64,000 bases of DNA from Kitasatospora phosalacinea (GTDB lineage: Bacteria; Actinomycetota; Actinomycetes; Streptomycetales; Streptomycetaceae): the NCBI RefSeq assembly GCF_000716545.1, contig NZ_JNWZ01000018.1, positions 33,339-97,338 on the forward strand, written 5' to 3'. Positions 51,833-61,734 of this stretch are shown here, piece by piece. Position numbers and translations under genes: made by a program. Numbering within the stretch: position 1 is the first letter of the stretch; every line of letters begins with the position of its first letter. The notes beneath the pieces are model-generated. The model saw only the letters and a list, made by a program, of their open reading frames with translations, was not told where the DNA came from and did no database searches.

Positions 51833-53476
51833 ATGAACAAGGCGAACACCTGGAAACCGCTGGTCGTCCTCGGCACCGCGCAGTTCCTGATGGTGCTCGA
51901 CGCCTCGGTGATGAACGTGTCGATCAGCCAGCTCGTCGAGGACTTCGACACCGAGGTCACCACCATCCAGGCCGTCATCACCCTCTACACCCTGGTGATG
52001 GCGGCCTTCATGCTGACCGGCGGCAAGATCGGCGACATGTTCGGCCGCCGCCGCGTCTTCGCGGTCGGCCTGGTCGTCTACGGCGTCGGCTCCGGGCTGA
52101 CCGCCGTCGCCCCCACCGTCGGCGTGCTCGCCCTCGGCTGGTCGGTGGTCGAGGGCCTGGGCGCAGCCCTGGTGCTGCCCGCCCTGGCCGCCCTGGTGGC
52201 CGGCACCTACCGGGGGCGCGAACGGGCGGTCGCCTACGGCGTCGTCGGCGGACTGGCGGGCGCCGGCATCGCGGTGGGGCCGCTGCTCGGCGGCTGGGTC
52301 ACCACCTACCTGACCTGGCGGCTGGTCTTCGCCGGCGAGGTGGTGCTGGTCGTCGCGATCCTGCTGCTGATGCGCTGGATCCCCGCGCAACCGGCCTCCA
52401 CCGACCGGCCCCGGCTCGACGTCCCCGGTGCCGTGCTCTCCGCCGTCGGTCTGGCCCTGGTGGTCCTGGCCGTGCTGCAGAGCGGCACCTGGGGCTGGAT
52501 CGAACCCCGCAACCCGCCGTTCACCGTCCTCGGCTTCGCCCCGACCCTGTTCGCCGTCGGCCTCGGCGCCGCCGTGCTGTACGCCTTCTGCGCCCACGAG
52601 CGCCGCCTGGAGCGCCGTGGCGCGAGCCCGCTGGTCTCGCTCGGCCTGTTCGCGAACCGGCCGCTGCGCGCCGGACTGATCGCGCTGTTCAACCAGAACA
52701 CCGTCCTGCTCGGGTTGTTCTTCGTCGTCCCGCTCTACCTCCAGGTCGTCCAGGGGCTGAACGCCTTCGAGACCGGGCTGCGCCTGCTCCCGGTCTCGGT
52801 GACCATGCTGGCCGCCTCGATGAGCGGCTCGCTGCTGCTGCGCCTGGCCTCGCCCCGGACCATCGTCCGGGCCGGACTGCTGGTGCTGCTCGCCGCCACC
52901 CTGTGGCTGATCACCGCGATCCGGCCGGACCTGGCGGGCGCCTCGTTCGCTGGGGCGATGGCCCTGCTCGGCCTCGGCCTGGGCATGCTCGCCTCGCAGC
53001 TCGGCAACACCGTGCAGTCCAGCGTGGGCCCCGCCGAGCGCAGCGAGGCCGGCGGGCTCCAGTACACCGCGCAGAACCTCGGTTCCTCGCTCGGCACGGC
53101 ACTGATCGGCGCGATCCTGGTCGGTGCGCTCGCCACCTCCGTCACCACCCGGATCGAGGGCGACCCGCAGGTCAGCGCGGCCGTCGCCCAGCAGGTCGGC
53201 ACCCAGGTCGAGGCGGGCATCTCGTTCGTCCCCGCCGACCAGGTCTCCGCCGCCCTCGCCGTGCATCCCGAGGTGCCCCCGCAGGAGGCCGCCGCCTTGG
53301 TCGACCACTACCGGGACGCGCAGATCCAGGGCCTGAAGTCCGCCGTCCTGGTCTGCGCGGTGATCGCCGGCGGCTCCCTGCTGTTCACCCGCCACCTCCC
53401 CGCCGACCGGCGCCCGTCCGCCCCGGAGCCGGACCCCGAGGAGGGCCGACCCGGGGCGGGCCCCGTCGAGCCGTAG
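51833..53476 (+). CDS. DHA2-family MFS drug exporter (14 TM)
   Basis: A 547-residue transporter of the EmrB/QacA group: helix 1 with QFLMVLDASVMNVSISQL, motif A GGKIGDMFGRRRVF, motif C GVVGGLAGAGIAVGPLLGGW, and about fourteen helices. Large C-terminal loop residues precede the last helix. It should expel hydrophobic drugs using the proton gradient. No adjacent regulator is present; the direct repeats upstream may be a binding site. Confidence 0.92.
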   Translation: MNKANTWKPLVVLGTAQFLMVLDASVMNVSISQLVEDFDTEVTTIQAVITLYTLVMAAFMLTGGKIGDMFGRRRVFAVGLVVYGVGSGLTAVAPTVGVLALGWSVVEGLGAALVLPALAALVAGTYRGRERAVAYGVVGGLAGAGIAVGPLLGGWVTTYLTWRLVFAGEVVLVVAILLLMRWIPAQPASTDRPRLDVPGAVLSAVGLALVVLAVLQSGTWGWIEPRNPPFTVLGFAPTLFAVGLGAAVLYAFCAHERRLERRGASPLVSLGLFANRPLRAGLIALFNQNTVLLGLFFVVPLYLQVVQGLNAFETGLRLLPVSVTMLAASMSGSLLLRLASPRTIVRAGLLVLLAATLWLITAIRPDLAGASFAGAMALLGLGLGMLASQLGNTVQSSVGPAERSEAGGLQYTAQNLGSSLGTALIGAILVGALATSVTTRIEGDPQVSAAVAQQVGTQVEAGISFVPADQVSAALAVHPEVPPQEAAALVDHYRDAQIQGLKSAVLVCAVIAGGSLLFTRHLPADRRPSAPEPDPEEGRPGAGPVEP

Positions 53477-54073
53477 CGGGCCGCCCGGTGCGTCCGGCCG
53501 GGTGCGGTTGCAGCGGGCGACGGCGTGCCGATGGCGCCCGGTGCGAGCGCCCGAGCTTCGCCGTGGAGGGGAGCGGTGCGGTGGAGAGCGGGTCCGTCGA
53601 GGAAGGCGCGCACCCGGGCCGGGCGGGGGAGCGGCTGACTGCGCCGAAATCGCTGCTCACGCGCGGAAGCAACACCTTCGGGGAGGCGCCCGCCCGGTCA
53701 TGGCGCGGATTTCTCTGAACAAATCCCCTGTAGGTGAAGAGAATTTCTCGGGTCGAACTGGCGATTCCGGTGTATGGCCCGATTTCGGCCGGGTGGTCGT
53801 CGACGAGTTGCGGCAGGTGTTGGATTTCCCGTAAGCCGCGCCTGACTGCCCTCGCGGAGTGGTCCGGAACGGCAATGTAAACGCAGGCGGGAAGCCGCGT
53901 ATCAGCAGCGGCCAGATGCCCTTGGCGGCCTCTCGTCCGTTGTGGTGCTGAGCAAGCCGGGGTACCCGGAGCGGCACCCCGGGGGCCGCCGCGCTTCCTG
54001 GGATGCGGTCGACAGCCAGAAGATGCAGAGTCGGAGTGTGTGTAGCCATAGATGACCGGGACGGGAGCCCGAG
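53477..54073. other. Intergenic, eroded
   Basis: A small frame at 53700-53834 (44 residues, MARISLNKSPVGEENF start) has no family support. The minus strand around 53640-53690 (VSSDFGAVSRS) resembles the longer relic at 55598-55960, suggesting an old duplicate fragment. GC content starts to fall here. Confidence 0.4.
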
Positions 54074-55597
54074 ATGAACGAGACGATTGAATGGCCGTTG
54101 CCTTGGAAAGAACCAGAGAAATCCGACCTGCTGACCTTCAGTCTGCTGGAGAACTTGCCGGAGTGGCGAGCCAGGTCAGTGGCGCGGATATCCCTCTCCA
54201 GCGCATTGTGGTCGGAGAGAAAACGTGAAATAATGGTACGCCCCATGAGGGGCGTCCAGGAGATAAATGGTTTCCTTCCCAGTGTCCCCTCTGGCAAAGA
54301 CTGTGCCTCGCTGATAATTCCGATCATCGACATACCCAAGGTGGCCTCGGTCAACTTCACCATCGAGGTGGCGGAGGGGACGGCCTACCGCCTCTCGCGG
54401 GGGGCCGTCAGTGAGCTCCAAGCTAGACATTTCCAGAAGCTGGCAGACCGCTTGAATCTCGATCATCCTGTCGACAGTCGGATCAGAGAATTGCTTGCCG
54501 CGATATTCCTCTTCAACCCGGTGAACCTCAAGGAGTTGATCAAGGGTCGACGTTGGGATCCCATCCGGTGTCTAACCCTCCGGTGCGCTTACGACCATGT
54601 CGACGACTTCCTCGACGAGTACCTGCCGGAAGCGTCCCGGATGGTCGGCAGGGATCTTCTCTTTCGGCTCAAGCGGGCCGCCAAGCCGATCCAGCGCTGT
54701 GTCGACCGCTACGTACGCCACGACTGCACGAGTTCTTCGGAGTATCCCCTTCTGGTGCTCCCTAATCTCGTCCGGAACGACAGCAGCCTGATCGGTAGCG
54801 AGCTATTGCCGGCAGTAAATGACCTGGCGGAGATGATCCAGGAGATTGACCGAAAGGCGCTGAACGGTTCCCGCGGAGCGGAGGAATTGCTCCGGCGATA
54901 CTACCTCTACGGGACGCGCTGGGAGATTTTGGCCAGGTGTGAGGTCCCGCTGGACGAGCCGTACATGATCGAGATCGGTGAGCGGCGCGAGATCTCCTTC
55001 GGCCCGGCTGGGCACCCGACCACCCCGGTTCGGAGCCGTAAGTGGATCTGGCCGACGGCCAGTACCCACCTCGCCTTTCACGACGCAACCACCAACCACG
55101 TCCACGTTTCGGTGTCCGACAGCAGCGTCGAACTGAAGCCGAGTGCCACCAGGGCCGTTTCCGAGCGAAGGGCGGGGAAACTCGCCCGCCCGGACGCCGA
55201 GCACCGGTCGGAGGAGCACTACGCCCGCTACGACGCGCGGGAGAAGCGCGATGGGAGGATCTGGATCGAGTGCCGTCTGCGCCAGCCGTTCCTGCGCCGA
55301 TGGACCACTCGTGGGGTGACCATGGGCATCCTTGCCGCGATCGCGTTGTTGGTGGACTTCGGAGTGGTTGGACAGGACGGCGCGCATCCGCACCCGCTGA
55401 ACGCCGGGGACGTGGTGGCGATCCTGATACCGGTGACAGTGGCCGCGTCCCTGCTATTGGCCAGGGACACGACCACTCTGGCAATGCACGTCAAAAGGCT
55501 CTCCCAGATCGCCCTCATGTTGTCCCTGGGCGCTCTGTGGGTGCTTACCGTGGTGCTGTACTTTACGGGCGCCATCAGTGTGGGCACGCCCGGGTAG
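54074..55597 (+). CDS. Unknown membrane-anchored protein of lower GC
   Basis: A 507-residue protein I do not recognise. The first ~400 residues are soluble with mixed charge, including EWPLPWKEPEKSDLL at the N-terminus, FQKLADRLNLDHPVDS, DDFLDEYLPEASRMVG and EEHYARYDAREKRDG. Three hydrophobic helices follow at about 412-432, 446-466 and 477-500. Codons with A or T in the third position are frequent and GC is visibly lower than in neighbours, which suggests horizontal acquisition. It is flanked by degenerate sequence on both sides. A defence or surface function is possible but unsupported. Confidence 0.65.
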   Translation: MNETIEWPLPWKEPEKSDLLTFSLLENLPEWRARSVARISLSSALWSERKREIMVRPMRGVQEINGFLPSVPSGKDCASLIIPIIDIPKVASVNFTIEVAEGTAYRLSRGAVSELQARHFQKLADRLNLDHPVDSRIRELLAAIFLFNPVNLKELIKGRRWDPIRCLTLRCAYDHVDDFLDEYLPEASRMVGRDLLFRLKRAAKPIQRCVDRYVRHDCTSSSEYPLLVLPNLVRNDSSLIGSELLPAVNDLAEMIQEIDRKALNGSRGAEELLRRYYLYGTRWEILARCEVPLDEPYMIEIGERREISFGPAGHPTTPVRSRKWIWPTASTHLAFHDATTNHVHVSVSDSSVELKPSATRAVSERRAGKLARPDAEHRSEEHYARYDAREKRDGRIWIECRLRQPFLRRWTTRGVTMGILAAIALLVDFGVVGQDGAHPHPLNAGDVVAILIPVTVAASLLLARDTTTLAMHVKRLSQIALMLSLGALWVLTVVLYFTGAISVGTPG

Positions 55598-55960
55598 CGC
55601 TCCAGGGCTTCGGCGAAGTCGGGGGCCGGCCGGTCGCTCCGGCTGGCCGGTTCACCGGTGAAGTCGTTGGCGAGATACGGCTCCTCGCCGATCTCGGTGA
55701 TCCGTTCCGCCCAGGTCTCCAGCTCGGCTCCGTGCCGCCGAACGCCGTTCTCCTCGCACCCTGCGCAGCCGGGCTCACGAGTTCGTGGAGCTGGCTGACA
55801 GCGCCGGAGTCGCTGCTCACGAGCTGGAGAAGCACGGCCGGGAAGTCGTCCGCCCCGGCGGCTGCCAGGAGTTCGCCAGCATGCTCCTGTCCCTCCCCAT
55901 CCAAGGGATGGCCGGTCGCGGGGCGGGGCGGGGCGGGGAGGGGAGCCGCCGGAAGGCCTG
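55598..55960 (-). pseudogene. Degenerate conserved hypothetical gene
   Basis: The minus strand reads GEGQEHAGELLAAAGADDF, then VLLQLVSSDSGAVSQLHELV, and after a frame change near 55745 ELETWAERITEIGEEPYLAN and FAEALERYPG. Both halves look like one continuous soluble protein broken by a frameshift. A similar VSSDFGAVS fragment occurs near 53660, on the other side of the unknown membrane gene. Family unknown. Confidence 0.5.
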
Positions 55961-56179
55961 CTGGGCCGGCGGCTCTGCTCGCGCACCCGGAAGGTCGGGT
56001 CGGTCGTACTGTGGCCCTCTCACCAACTTCCCTTCTTGCTAAGGAAGTTGATTGTCCTCCGCCGTGGCCGGGAGAGTTGGTGGGTGCGACGCGGTGCTGC
56101 TGGGGGAGGAGAGGTGGCGGGCGTGGCTCGGCAGTGGTGATGCTGTGGTGCTGGGCGCGGACCGTCGCCGCCTCGACCT
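55961..56179. other. Intergenic, no gene recognised
   Basis: Short degenerate spacer between two minus-strand relics. Confidence 0.35.
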
Positions 56180-56944
56180 GCGCCGGCGGTGCCGGTCGCG
56201 AGGACTGCCCGCCGGTTTCGGATCTCCCGGATGCCGGTGAGCGCGGTCTCGGCCTCGTCAAGTTGGCGCAGCCGGGGGCCGGTGGCGGGGTTGAGGTGAT
56301 CCTCGGCGGTGGTCACCGCCCGGATGCCTGTGAGGAGGTGGGGCCCTTGGTCTGCCGGGACGTCGAGGTGGCGCCAGGCGGTGTGGTTGCGGCCGCCGCG
56401 GACTCGAAGACGTCGACTTCCCCGAGGTGCCGGGTGTTCGGCGGGAGGATGTGCGCGCCGGTCAGGTCGTCCGAGATGAAGGCGTCTTCCACGGCGGCGG
56501 TTCGTGCCTGCCAGGCGGCCCGCCGGCAGGCGGGAGCGAGGTGCTTCGCGACCTCGGCCGCCATCGTGGCGGGGTCGCTGCCGACGGAGAACTCCACCGG
56601 GTCCGGCGGCCTCGCCGCCCAGAGGTTCTGGTGTTCGGGCGAGTCGTCGGGCCGTGCTGAGCGGAGGAAGACCCGCCCGTCGGGGTGCGGCGGCCTCGTC
56701 GAAGTGGACCTTGACCTCCCCGCGGTGGGCAGACGGGTGCCGCGGTCGCCGGTCGGGGGAGAGAGACCGCGAAGGAGTTCTGCTGTGCGCCGCCGAGGCG
56801 GCTGGTGTAGGCGGGTACGAGCTCCCGGTCGGGGGAGCGGTCATTGCCGTCGCGGCGGGCGGCGAGCAGCTGCTCGAAGGCCGGGAAGTCGGCCGCGGTG
56901 AGGTGGGAGTGGTCGAGGTGGGGCTCAGCAGCCTTGGAAGACAC
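56180..56944 (-). pseudogene. Degenerate hypothetical gene with multiple frameshifts
   Basis: Starting at ATG 56944 the minus strand gives MSSKAAEPHLDHSHLTAADF and PAFEQLLAARRDGN, then breaks. Another frame gives MEFSVGSDPATMAAEVAKHL and ISDDLTGAHILPPNTRHLG, and a third continues GIRAVTTAEDHLNPATGP and LDEAETALTGIREIRNRRA. The pieces are collinear and each reads like protein, so I interpret them as one decayed gene of unknown family. The 105 bp to the VOC gene show nothing else. Confidence 0.5.
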
Positions 56945-57049
56945 GGGTGTTCACGGTCCTCGATAACGGGCTGCCCCGCGATCGAGACGGGCGGAGCAGG
57001 CGGTGCCGGGTGCTGGCCCGCCTGATCTCCGTGCTGGCAGGATGGCGGC

Positions 57050-57403
57050 ATGGAACGTGTGCTTGGAATCGGTGGATACTTCGTGCGGGCCGCCGACCCG
57101 GAGGCCCTGAACGCCTGGTACCGCGACTGCCTGGGTCTGGACGTCGATGAGCACGGCTCGTGGCGCCAGGCAGCCGGGCCGACGGTGTTCGCGACGTTCG
57201 AGTCCGGGACCGACTACTTCGGGTCCCGTTCCCAGCAGACCATGCTCAACTTCCGGGTCCGCGACCTGGAAGCGATGCTCGCGCAGCTGCGCGCCAGGGG
57301 AGCGGACGCGTCCGAGGAGATCCAGGAGATGGAGGGCGTCGGTCGATTCGGCTGGGTCACCGATCCCGAGGGCAACCGGGTCGAGCTGTGGCAGCCTGCC
57401 TGA
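57050..57403 (+). CDS. VOC-family (glyoxalase/bleomycin-resistance-like) protein
   Basis: A 117-residue single-domain VOC protein: IGGYFVRAADPEALNAWYRD at the start, MLNFRVRDLEAMLAQL, and FGWVTDPEGNRVELWQP at the end with the metal-ligand glutamate. It could be a lyase, dioxygenase or binding protein; most such small members are unassigned. It appears intact although surrounded by decayed genes. Confidence 0.85.
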   Translation: MERVLGIGGYFVRAADPEALNAWYRDCLGLDVDEHGSWRQAAGPTVFATFESGTDYFGSRSQQTMLNFRVRDLEAMLAQLRARGADASEEIQEMEGVGRFGWVTDPEGNRVELWQPA

Positions 57404-57539
57404 GCCCGACGTCTCGCGGGTGACGACGTGTGGACGGACCACTGTGGTCCGGGCGTCGTCCTGCCGGATGCGGCTGTCGGTGCCCGCGTGCGGCAGCATC
57501 GCCGAGTGCCATTGCTCCGCGCCCGCCTTCGCTGCCCGC

Positions 57540-58368
57540 CGGTGGGCCGAACGGGACCCTCGTCGCCACCGCCCTCAGCAGCGACGAGTTGTTCGTCAAC
57601 ACCCGGGACGGCGCCGCGAACACCTGGACACGCATGCGTTCCAACGCAGGTGGCGGCTACAGCCGGGGTCTGCCGCCCCTGGCCGACGGCCACAGCCTGA
57701 TGGTGTTCAGCGCGGGCTTCGGCGGCGGCGACCGCCGCAACCCGGTCACCTACAGCACGGTCGACCTCGGTGGAGGCGTCTCCGACGGCGCCACCTACAC
57801 CATGACCAACCGCGTCAGTGGCAAGCGCCTCGACATACCCGGCGCCTCCACCACCGTCGGCACCACCGCCGTGCAGTGGAGCGCCACCACCTGCGACTGC
57901 CGACGCTGAAAGCTCCCCCAGACCGCCCTGCCGCCCCTGGACACCGGCCAGTACGTCCTGGTGAACAAGAACAGCGGCACGTACCTCGACATCCCGGGCG
58001 GCTCCACCACCGCAGGCGCCGCCATCGAGCAGTGGCAGAACACGGCCTGCGCCTGTCAGCTCTCCACCTTCCACCCCTCCGGCGGCGGCGCCTGGACCGT
58101 CAAGAACGTCGACAGCAACCCCAACCTGGATGCCCGCGACTCCTCCAGCGCCGCGGGCGCGGCCCTGGTCCAGAACGCGGCCTCCGGCGTCGGCTCCCAG
58201 AAGTGGACCCTCGTCGACGCGGGCGGTGGCTACTGCAAACTCCAGAACGCGAACAGCACCCTCGTCGCGGGCGTCGCCCAGTCCTCCACCGCCAACGGGG
58301 CAACCGTCGTCCAGTGGGACAACGCCAACCTCGACGACCGACTCTGGAAGACCGTCCGTATCAACTGA
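57540..58368 (+). pseudogene. Secreted hydrolase relic with ricin-type lectin domain and in-frame stop
   Basis: The frame reads NGTLVATALSSDELFVNTRD, then RNPVTYSTVDLGGG (end of a propeller-like catalytic domain), then a ricin B-type lectin with repeated motifs: RVSGKRLDIPGAST, NKNSGTYLDIPGGSTTAGA, NLDARDSSSAAGAALVQ. TGA at 57907-57909 interrupts it; the same frame continues without shift on the other side. The 5' end and signal peptide are missing. It probably once bound plant polysaccharide, like the mannanase downstream. Confidence 0.78.
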
Positions 58369-58414
58369 CCGCTCCAGTCCTGCCACGACCATGCGCAGGA
58401 GCCGCCGGCGAAGC

Positions 58415-58500
58415 GGTTCCTGCGCATGGCGTACCTGCGGCTCGGGGTGCCGCACCCGGCGCTCGCCCAGTCGTACAGAGTCGACCGCTCCACCGTCTCG
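58415..58500 (+). mobile_element. IS5-type transposase N-terminal remnant
   Basis: The plus strand reads MAYLRLGVPHPALAQSYRVD followed by RSTVS, close to the helix-turn-helix start of DDE (IS5-like) transposases of streptomycetes (LRLGLPHAALAELYGVDRSTV type). Nothing of the catalytic core follows. Sequence from 58500 to 58739 is unassigned. Confidence 0.5.
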
Positions 58501-58739
58501 GGTCTGTCCAGTGGAGCAGGCCACCCGCGCCGGTGAGCTGCAGCCCGCTCGCGGGTCCCGTCGACCAGTTGCCCGATCAACTGGTCGTCCAGCGCGTCCG
58601 GCTGCAACTCCACGGCCTGGACAGCACGGCCTCAGCCGAGACGGTCACACCTGTCATCAGGCCCCTGCCCGGTGGGGGAACGGACATGAAATGCCTCCTG
58701 CGGCGGTGGCTTCCGTGGGAGTATGCGGCTCCATGAGGT

Positions 58740-58753
58740 TGGGAGCGCTCCCA
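58740..58753. promoter_or_regulatory. CebR-type operator, distal copy
   Basis: TGGGAGCGCTCCCA, a perfect 14-bp palindrome identical to the operator of CebR, the LacI-family cellobiose-responsive repressor of streptomycetes. It is 672 bp upstream of the second copy and not directly before an intact gene. Confidence 0.88.
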
Positions 58754-59425
58754 TAGCTGAATGGGGAAGGTCGTGGGACTGTCCCGTTCAGGCCCTCGGC
58801 AGGTGACGGCGGTGGGGTCGCGTCGTCTTGCCAGGTCACCTATGTAGCCGCCCGTCCGTCAGGGGTGTCAACGAATTCACCGAAAAACGTGCGATGAGGG
58901 CGGATCGGGGCTCATCGGCGTGGATTTCCGCATTCGGATATGGTCGATCCTGGTTCTTTGGTTTCCGAGACCTGCTCTCCGCCTGTACGGGCCTCGACGT
59001 TTCCCCGTCGGCGCCCGGCCTGCGTCGCGTTTCGCTTCTGCCTCATGTGGTCTTTTGGTCTCTGCGCCGTGGGAATGACCAAGGTGAGCCCCTCACCAAG
59101 GGCCCCGCCGCGTGGAGGCTGGCGGGGGACAGGCGGGAAAACCGTAGTGACCGCTACGCCCGGTGTGCTTCCTGGCGAATGCGTCCCGGTGGCGGATTGC
59201 GGCGGAACCGGCGTGCTGCGGTCGCGCACGTCGAGCGGTCGGTGGAGGCGGGCGGAGGACGACGGTCGTGGGTGGCGGACCCCACGCTCTATTCGCGCGC
59301 ATTCACCTTCCTGTCCGTGGGAAACGGCCGGGGACCGGTCGTCGACCGCAAGCCGCGACCCGCTCCGGCCGGTCCGCCGAAATCCGCGTTCGACCCATTG
59401 ACGGCACCCTCCACGTCTGGCTTCA
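58754..59425. other. Upstream region of the mannanase gene
   Basis: About 670 bp without a supported gene; composition is less GC-rich than average. A candidate promoter with TTGACG at 59398-59403 overlaps the proximal CebR box downstream. Confidence 0.4.
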
Positions 59426-59439
59426 TGGGAGCGCTCCCA
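59426..59439. promoter_or_regulatory. CebR-type operator, proximal copy
   Basis: TGGGAGCGCTCCCA again, perfect, 47 bp before the mannanase TTG start and just after a TTGACG (-35-like, 59398-59403) element. Bound CebR would block transcription until cello-oligosaccharide is sensed. Confidence 0.93.
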
Positions 59440-59486
59440 GGCAAGTGTCATGTCGTTCCTCACCCACCCACACGAGGAGAAAGACG

Positions 59487-61535
59487 TTGGCCCCCCACAC
59501 CCCGCCCCTTCGCAAAGTCCTGCGGTTGGCGGTCGCCGGACTGCTCGCCGTACCGGCGGCCGCGGTCCTGCAACCGGCCGCCGCGCAGGCGGCCGACGCG
59601 GGTTCCGCGCAGGTCTACCAGGCCGAGGACGGCGCGCTGAACGGCGTGAGCGTCGCAACGTCGGTCGTCGGCTTCCAGGGCGCCGGCTACGTCGAGGGCT
59701 TCGACCAGTCGAGCGACAGCCTGACGGTCACCGTGCCCGACAGCCCCGGCGGCCTCTACAGCCTGTCGGTCCGCTACGCCGGACCGTACGGCGACAAGAA
59801 GGCGAACCTGCTGGTCAACGGCGCCGGCGTGGGGGAGGTTTCGCTTCCCTCCACCACCACCTGGACGGACGCCGCGGCCGGCAACGTGCTCCTGAACGCC
59901 GGCACCAACACCGTGACGGTCAGCAACGACTGGGGCTGGTACCTGATCGACTCGATCTCCCTCACCCCGGCCCCGGCCCGCCCGCCCCACGCCGTCACCG
60001 GAGGGCTGACCGACCCCCAGGCCACGCCCGAGGCCAAGTCGTTGATGACGTACCTGACGGCGAACTACGGCAAGGACATCCTCAGCGGCCAGCAGGACTC
60101 CGCGCACGAGCAGTGGATCGAGACCAACACCGGCAAGGCCCCGGCCATCGAGGGCCTGGACATGATGGACTACTCCCCCAGCCGGGTGGAGCGCGGAACC
60201 ACCGGCCACGACACCGACAACGCCATCGCCTGGGACGAGCGCGGCGGCATCGTCGCCTTCTGCTGGCACTGGAACGCCCCCACCGGCCTGATCGACCAGC
60301 CCGGCAAGGAGTGGTGGCGCGGCTTCTACACCGACGCCACCACCTTCGACGTCCAGGCGGCGCTGGCCGACCCGTCCTCGGACGACTACAAGCTGCTGCT
60401 GCGCGACATCGACGCCGTCTCCGTCCAGCTCAAGCGGCTGCAGGACGCGGGCGTGCCGGTCATCTGGCGGCCGCTGCACGAGGCCGAGGGCGGATGGTTC
60501 TGGTGGGGGGCCAAGGGGCCGGAGTCGGCCAAGGCCCTCTACCGGCTGGTGCACGACCGGCTCACCGGGGTCGACGGCATCCACAACCTGATCTGGCAGT
60601 GGAACTCCGTGGACCCGGCCTGGTACCCCGGTGACGACGTGGTCGACATGGTCAGCGCCGACTCCTACCCCACGGCCGGCGACCACGGCCCGGTCGCCCT
60701 CACCTACGACCGCGAGCTGGCGCTGACCGGCGACACCAAGGTCGCCGCCCTCTCCGAGGTCGGCACCGTCCCCGACCCCGACCTGCTGCGCGCCTACCGG
60801 GCCGACTGGTCGTACTTCGTGGCCTGGGCCGGCTTCGAGCAGGACACCGCCAGCAACTCGCTGGACTTCCTCAAGCGGGTGTACGACGACCCGTACGTCA
60901 TCACCCTCGACGAACTCGGCGACTTCAAGCACGCCGGCGGGGGCACGGGCGGCGACACCACCGCGCCCACCGCGCCCACCGGCCTGACCGGCACCGCGAC
61001 GGCCTCCACCGTGACGCTGTCCTGGACCGCCTCGAGCGACGACACCGGCGTCAGCGGCTACGACGTCTACCGCAGCGGCGACAAGGTCGCCAGCGCCACC
61101 GGCACCTCGTACACCGACACCGGTCTGGCGGCCGGCACCGCCTACACCTACACCGTCAAGGCCCGCGACGCCGCCGGGAACACCTCCGGCGCCTCCGCCC
61201 CGGTCACCGTCACCACCACCGCCGTTCCGGGCGACAAGGGGTGCACCGCGACCTACACCATCACCAACGACTGGGGCAGCGGCTTCACCGCCAACGTCAC
61301 CGTCAAGGCCGGCACCGCCGCGATCGGCTCCTGGAAGGTCACCTGGACCTACGGCGGCGACCAGAAGATCACCAACACCTGGAACGCCACGGCCACCCAG
61401 AGCGGAGCGTCGGTCACCGCCGTCAACCTGGGCTACAACGGGGCCCTGGCCGCGGGAGGCAGCACGTCCTTCGGCTTCCAGGGCACCCGCGGCGGCCCCA
61501 ACACCGCACCGACGCCCACCTGCACCGCGCACTGA
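59487..61535 (+). CDS. Secreted GH26 beta-mannanase with CBM35, FN3 and CBM2 modules
   Basis: A 682-residue secreted enzyme. TTG is the start, with GAGGAG seven bases upstream and no better codon. The signal peptide ends near residue 35 (AAAQA). Residues 40-165 are a CBM35-like module (YQAEDGALNGV). The GH26 catalytic domain (about 175-480) has the acid/base Glu332 in WRPLHEAEGG and the nucleophile Glu424 in ALSEVGTV. FN3 (about 495-580) and a C-terminal CBM2 (CTATYTITNDWGSGFTANV, two terminal cysteines) follow. It cleaves beta-1,4-mannan outside the cell, with the CBMs binding cellulose and mannan. Control by CebR links it to cellulose degradation. Confidence 0.94.
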   Translation: MAPHTPPLRKVLRLAVAGLLAVPAAAVLQPAAAQAADAGSAQVYQAEDGALNGVSVATSVVGFQGAGYVEGFDQSSDSLTVTVPDSPGGLYSLSVRYAGPYGDKKANLLVNGAGVGEVSLPSTTTWTDAAAGNVLLNAGTNTVTVSNDWGWYLIDSISLTPAPARPPHAVTGGLTDPQATPEAKSLMTYLTANYGKDILSGQQDSAHEQWIETNTGKAPAIEGLDMMDYSPSRVERGTTGHDTDNAIAWDERGGIVAFCWHWNAPTGLIDQPGKEWWRGFYTDATTFDVQAALADPSSDDYKLLLRDIDAVSVQLKRLQDAGVPVIWRPLHEAEGGWFWWGAKGPESAKALYRLVHDRLTGVDGIHNLIWQWNSVDPAWYPGDDVVDMVSADSYPTAGDHGPVALTYDRELALTGDTKVAALSEVGTVPDPDLLRAYRADWSYFVAWAGFEQDTASNSLDFLKRVYDDPYVITLDELGDFKHAGGGTGGDTTAPTAPTGLTGTATASTVTLSWTASSDDTGVSGYDVYRSGDKVASATGTSYTDTGLAAGTAYTYTVKARDAAGNTSGASAPVTVTTTAVPGDKGCTATYTITNDWGSGFTANVTVKAGTAAIGSWKVTWTYGGDQKITNTWNATATQSGASVTAVNLGYNGALAAGGSTSFGFQGTRGGPNTAPTPTCTAH

Positions 61536-61734
61536 ACCCGCCCGGCCGCGACAGCGCCCGCACCGGTGGTGCGGGCGCCAGGCCCGGCGGCAGGTGACGG
61601 GCAACCAACCAGGCTCTCCGGCGACCGGGTCGCGACGGCAGGCATCCCACCCGACCGCCGGAGAGCCCCGCCCGTCCCGCCGCCTGCCGACGCCGCCCAA
61701 CCGCGACCCGGTCGGTGCCCGGGCTGGAAACGCC

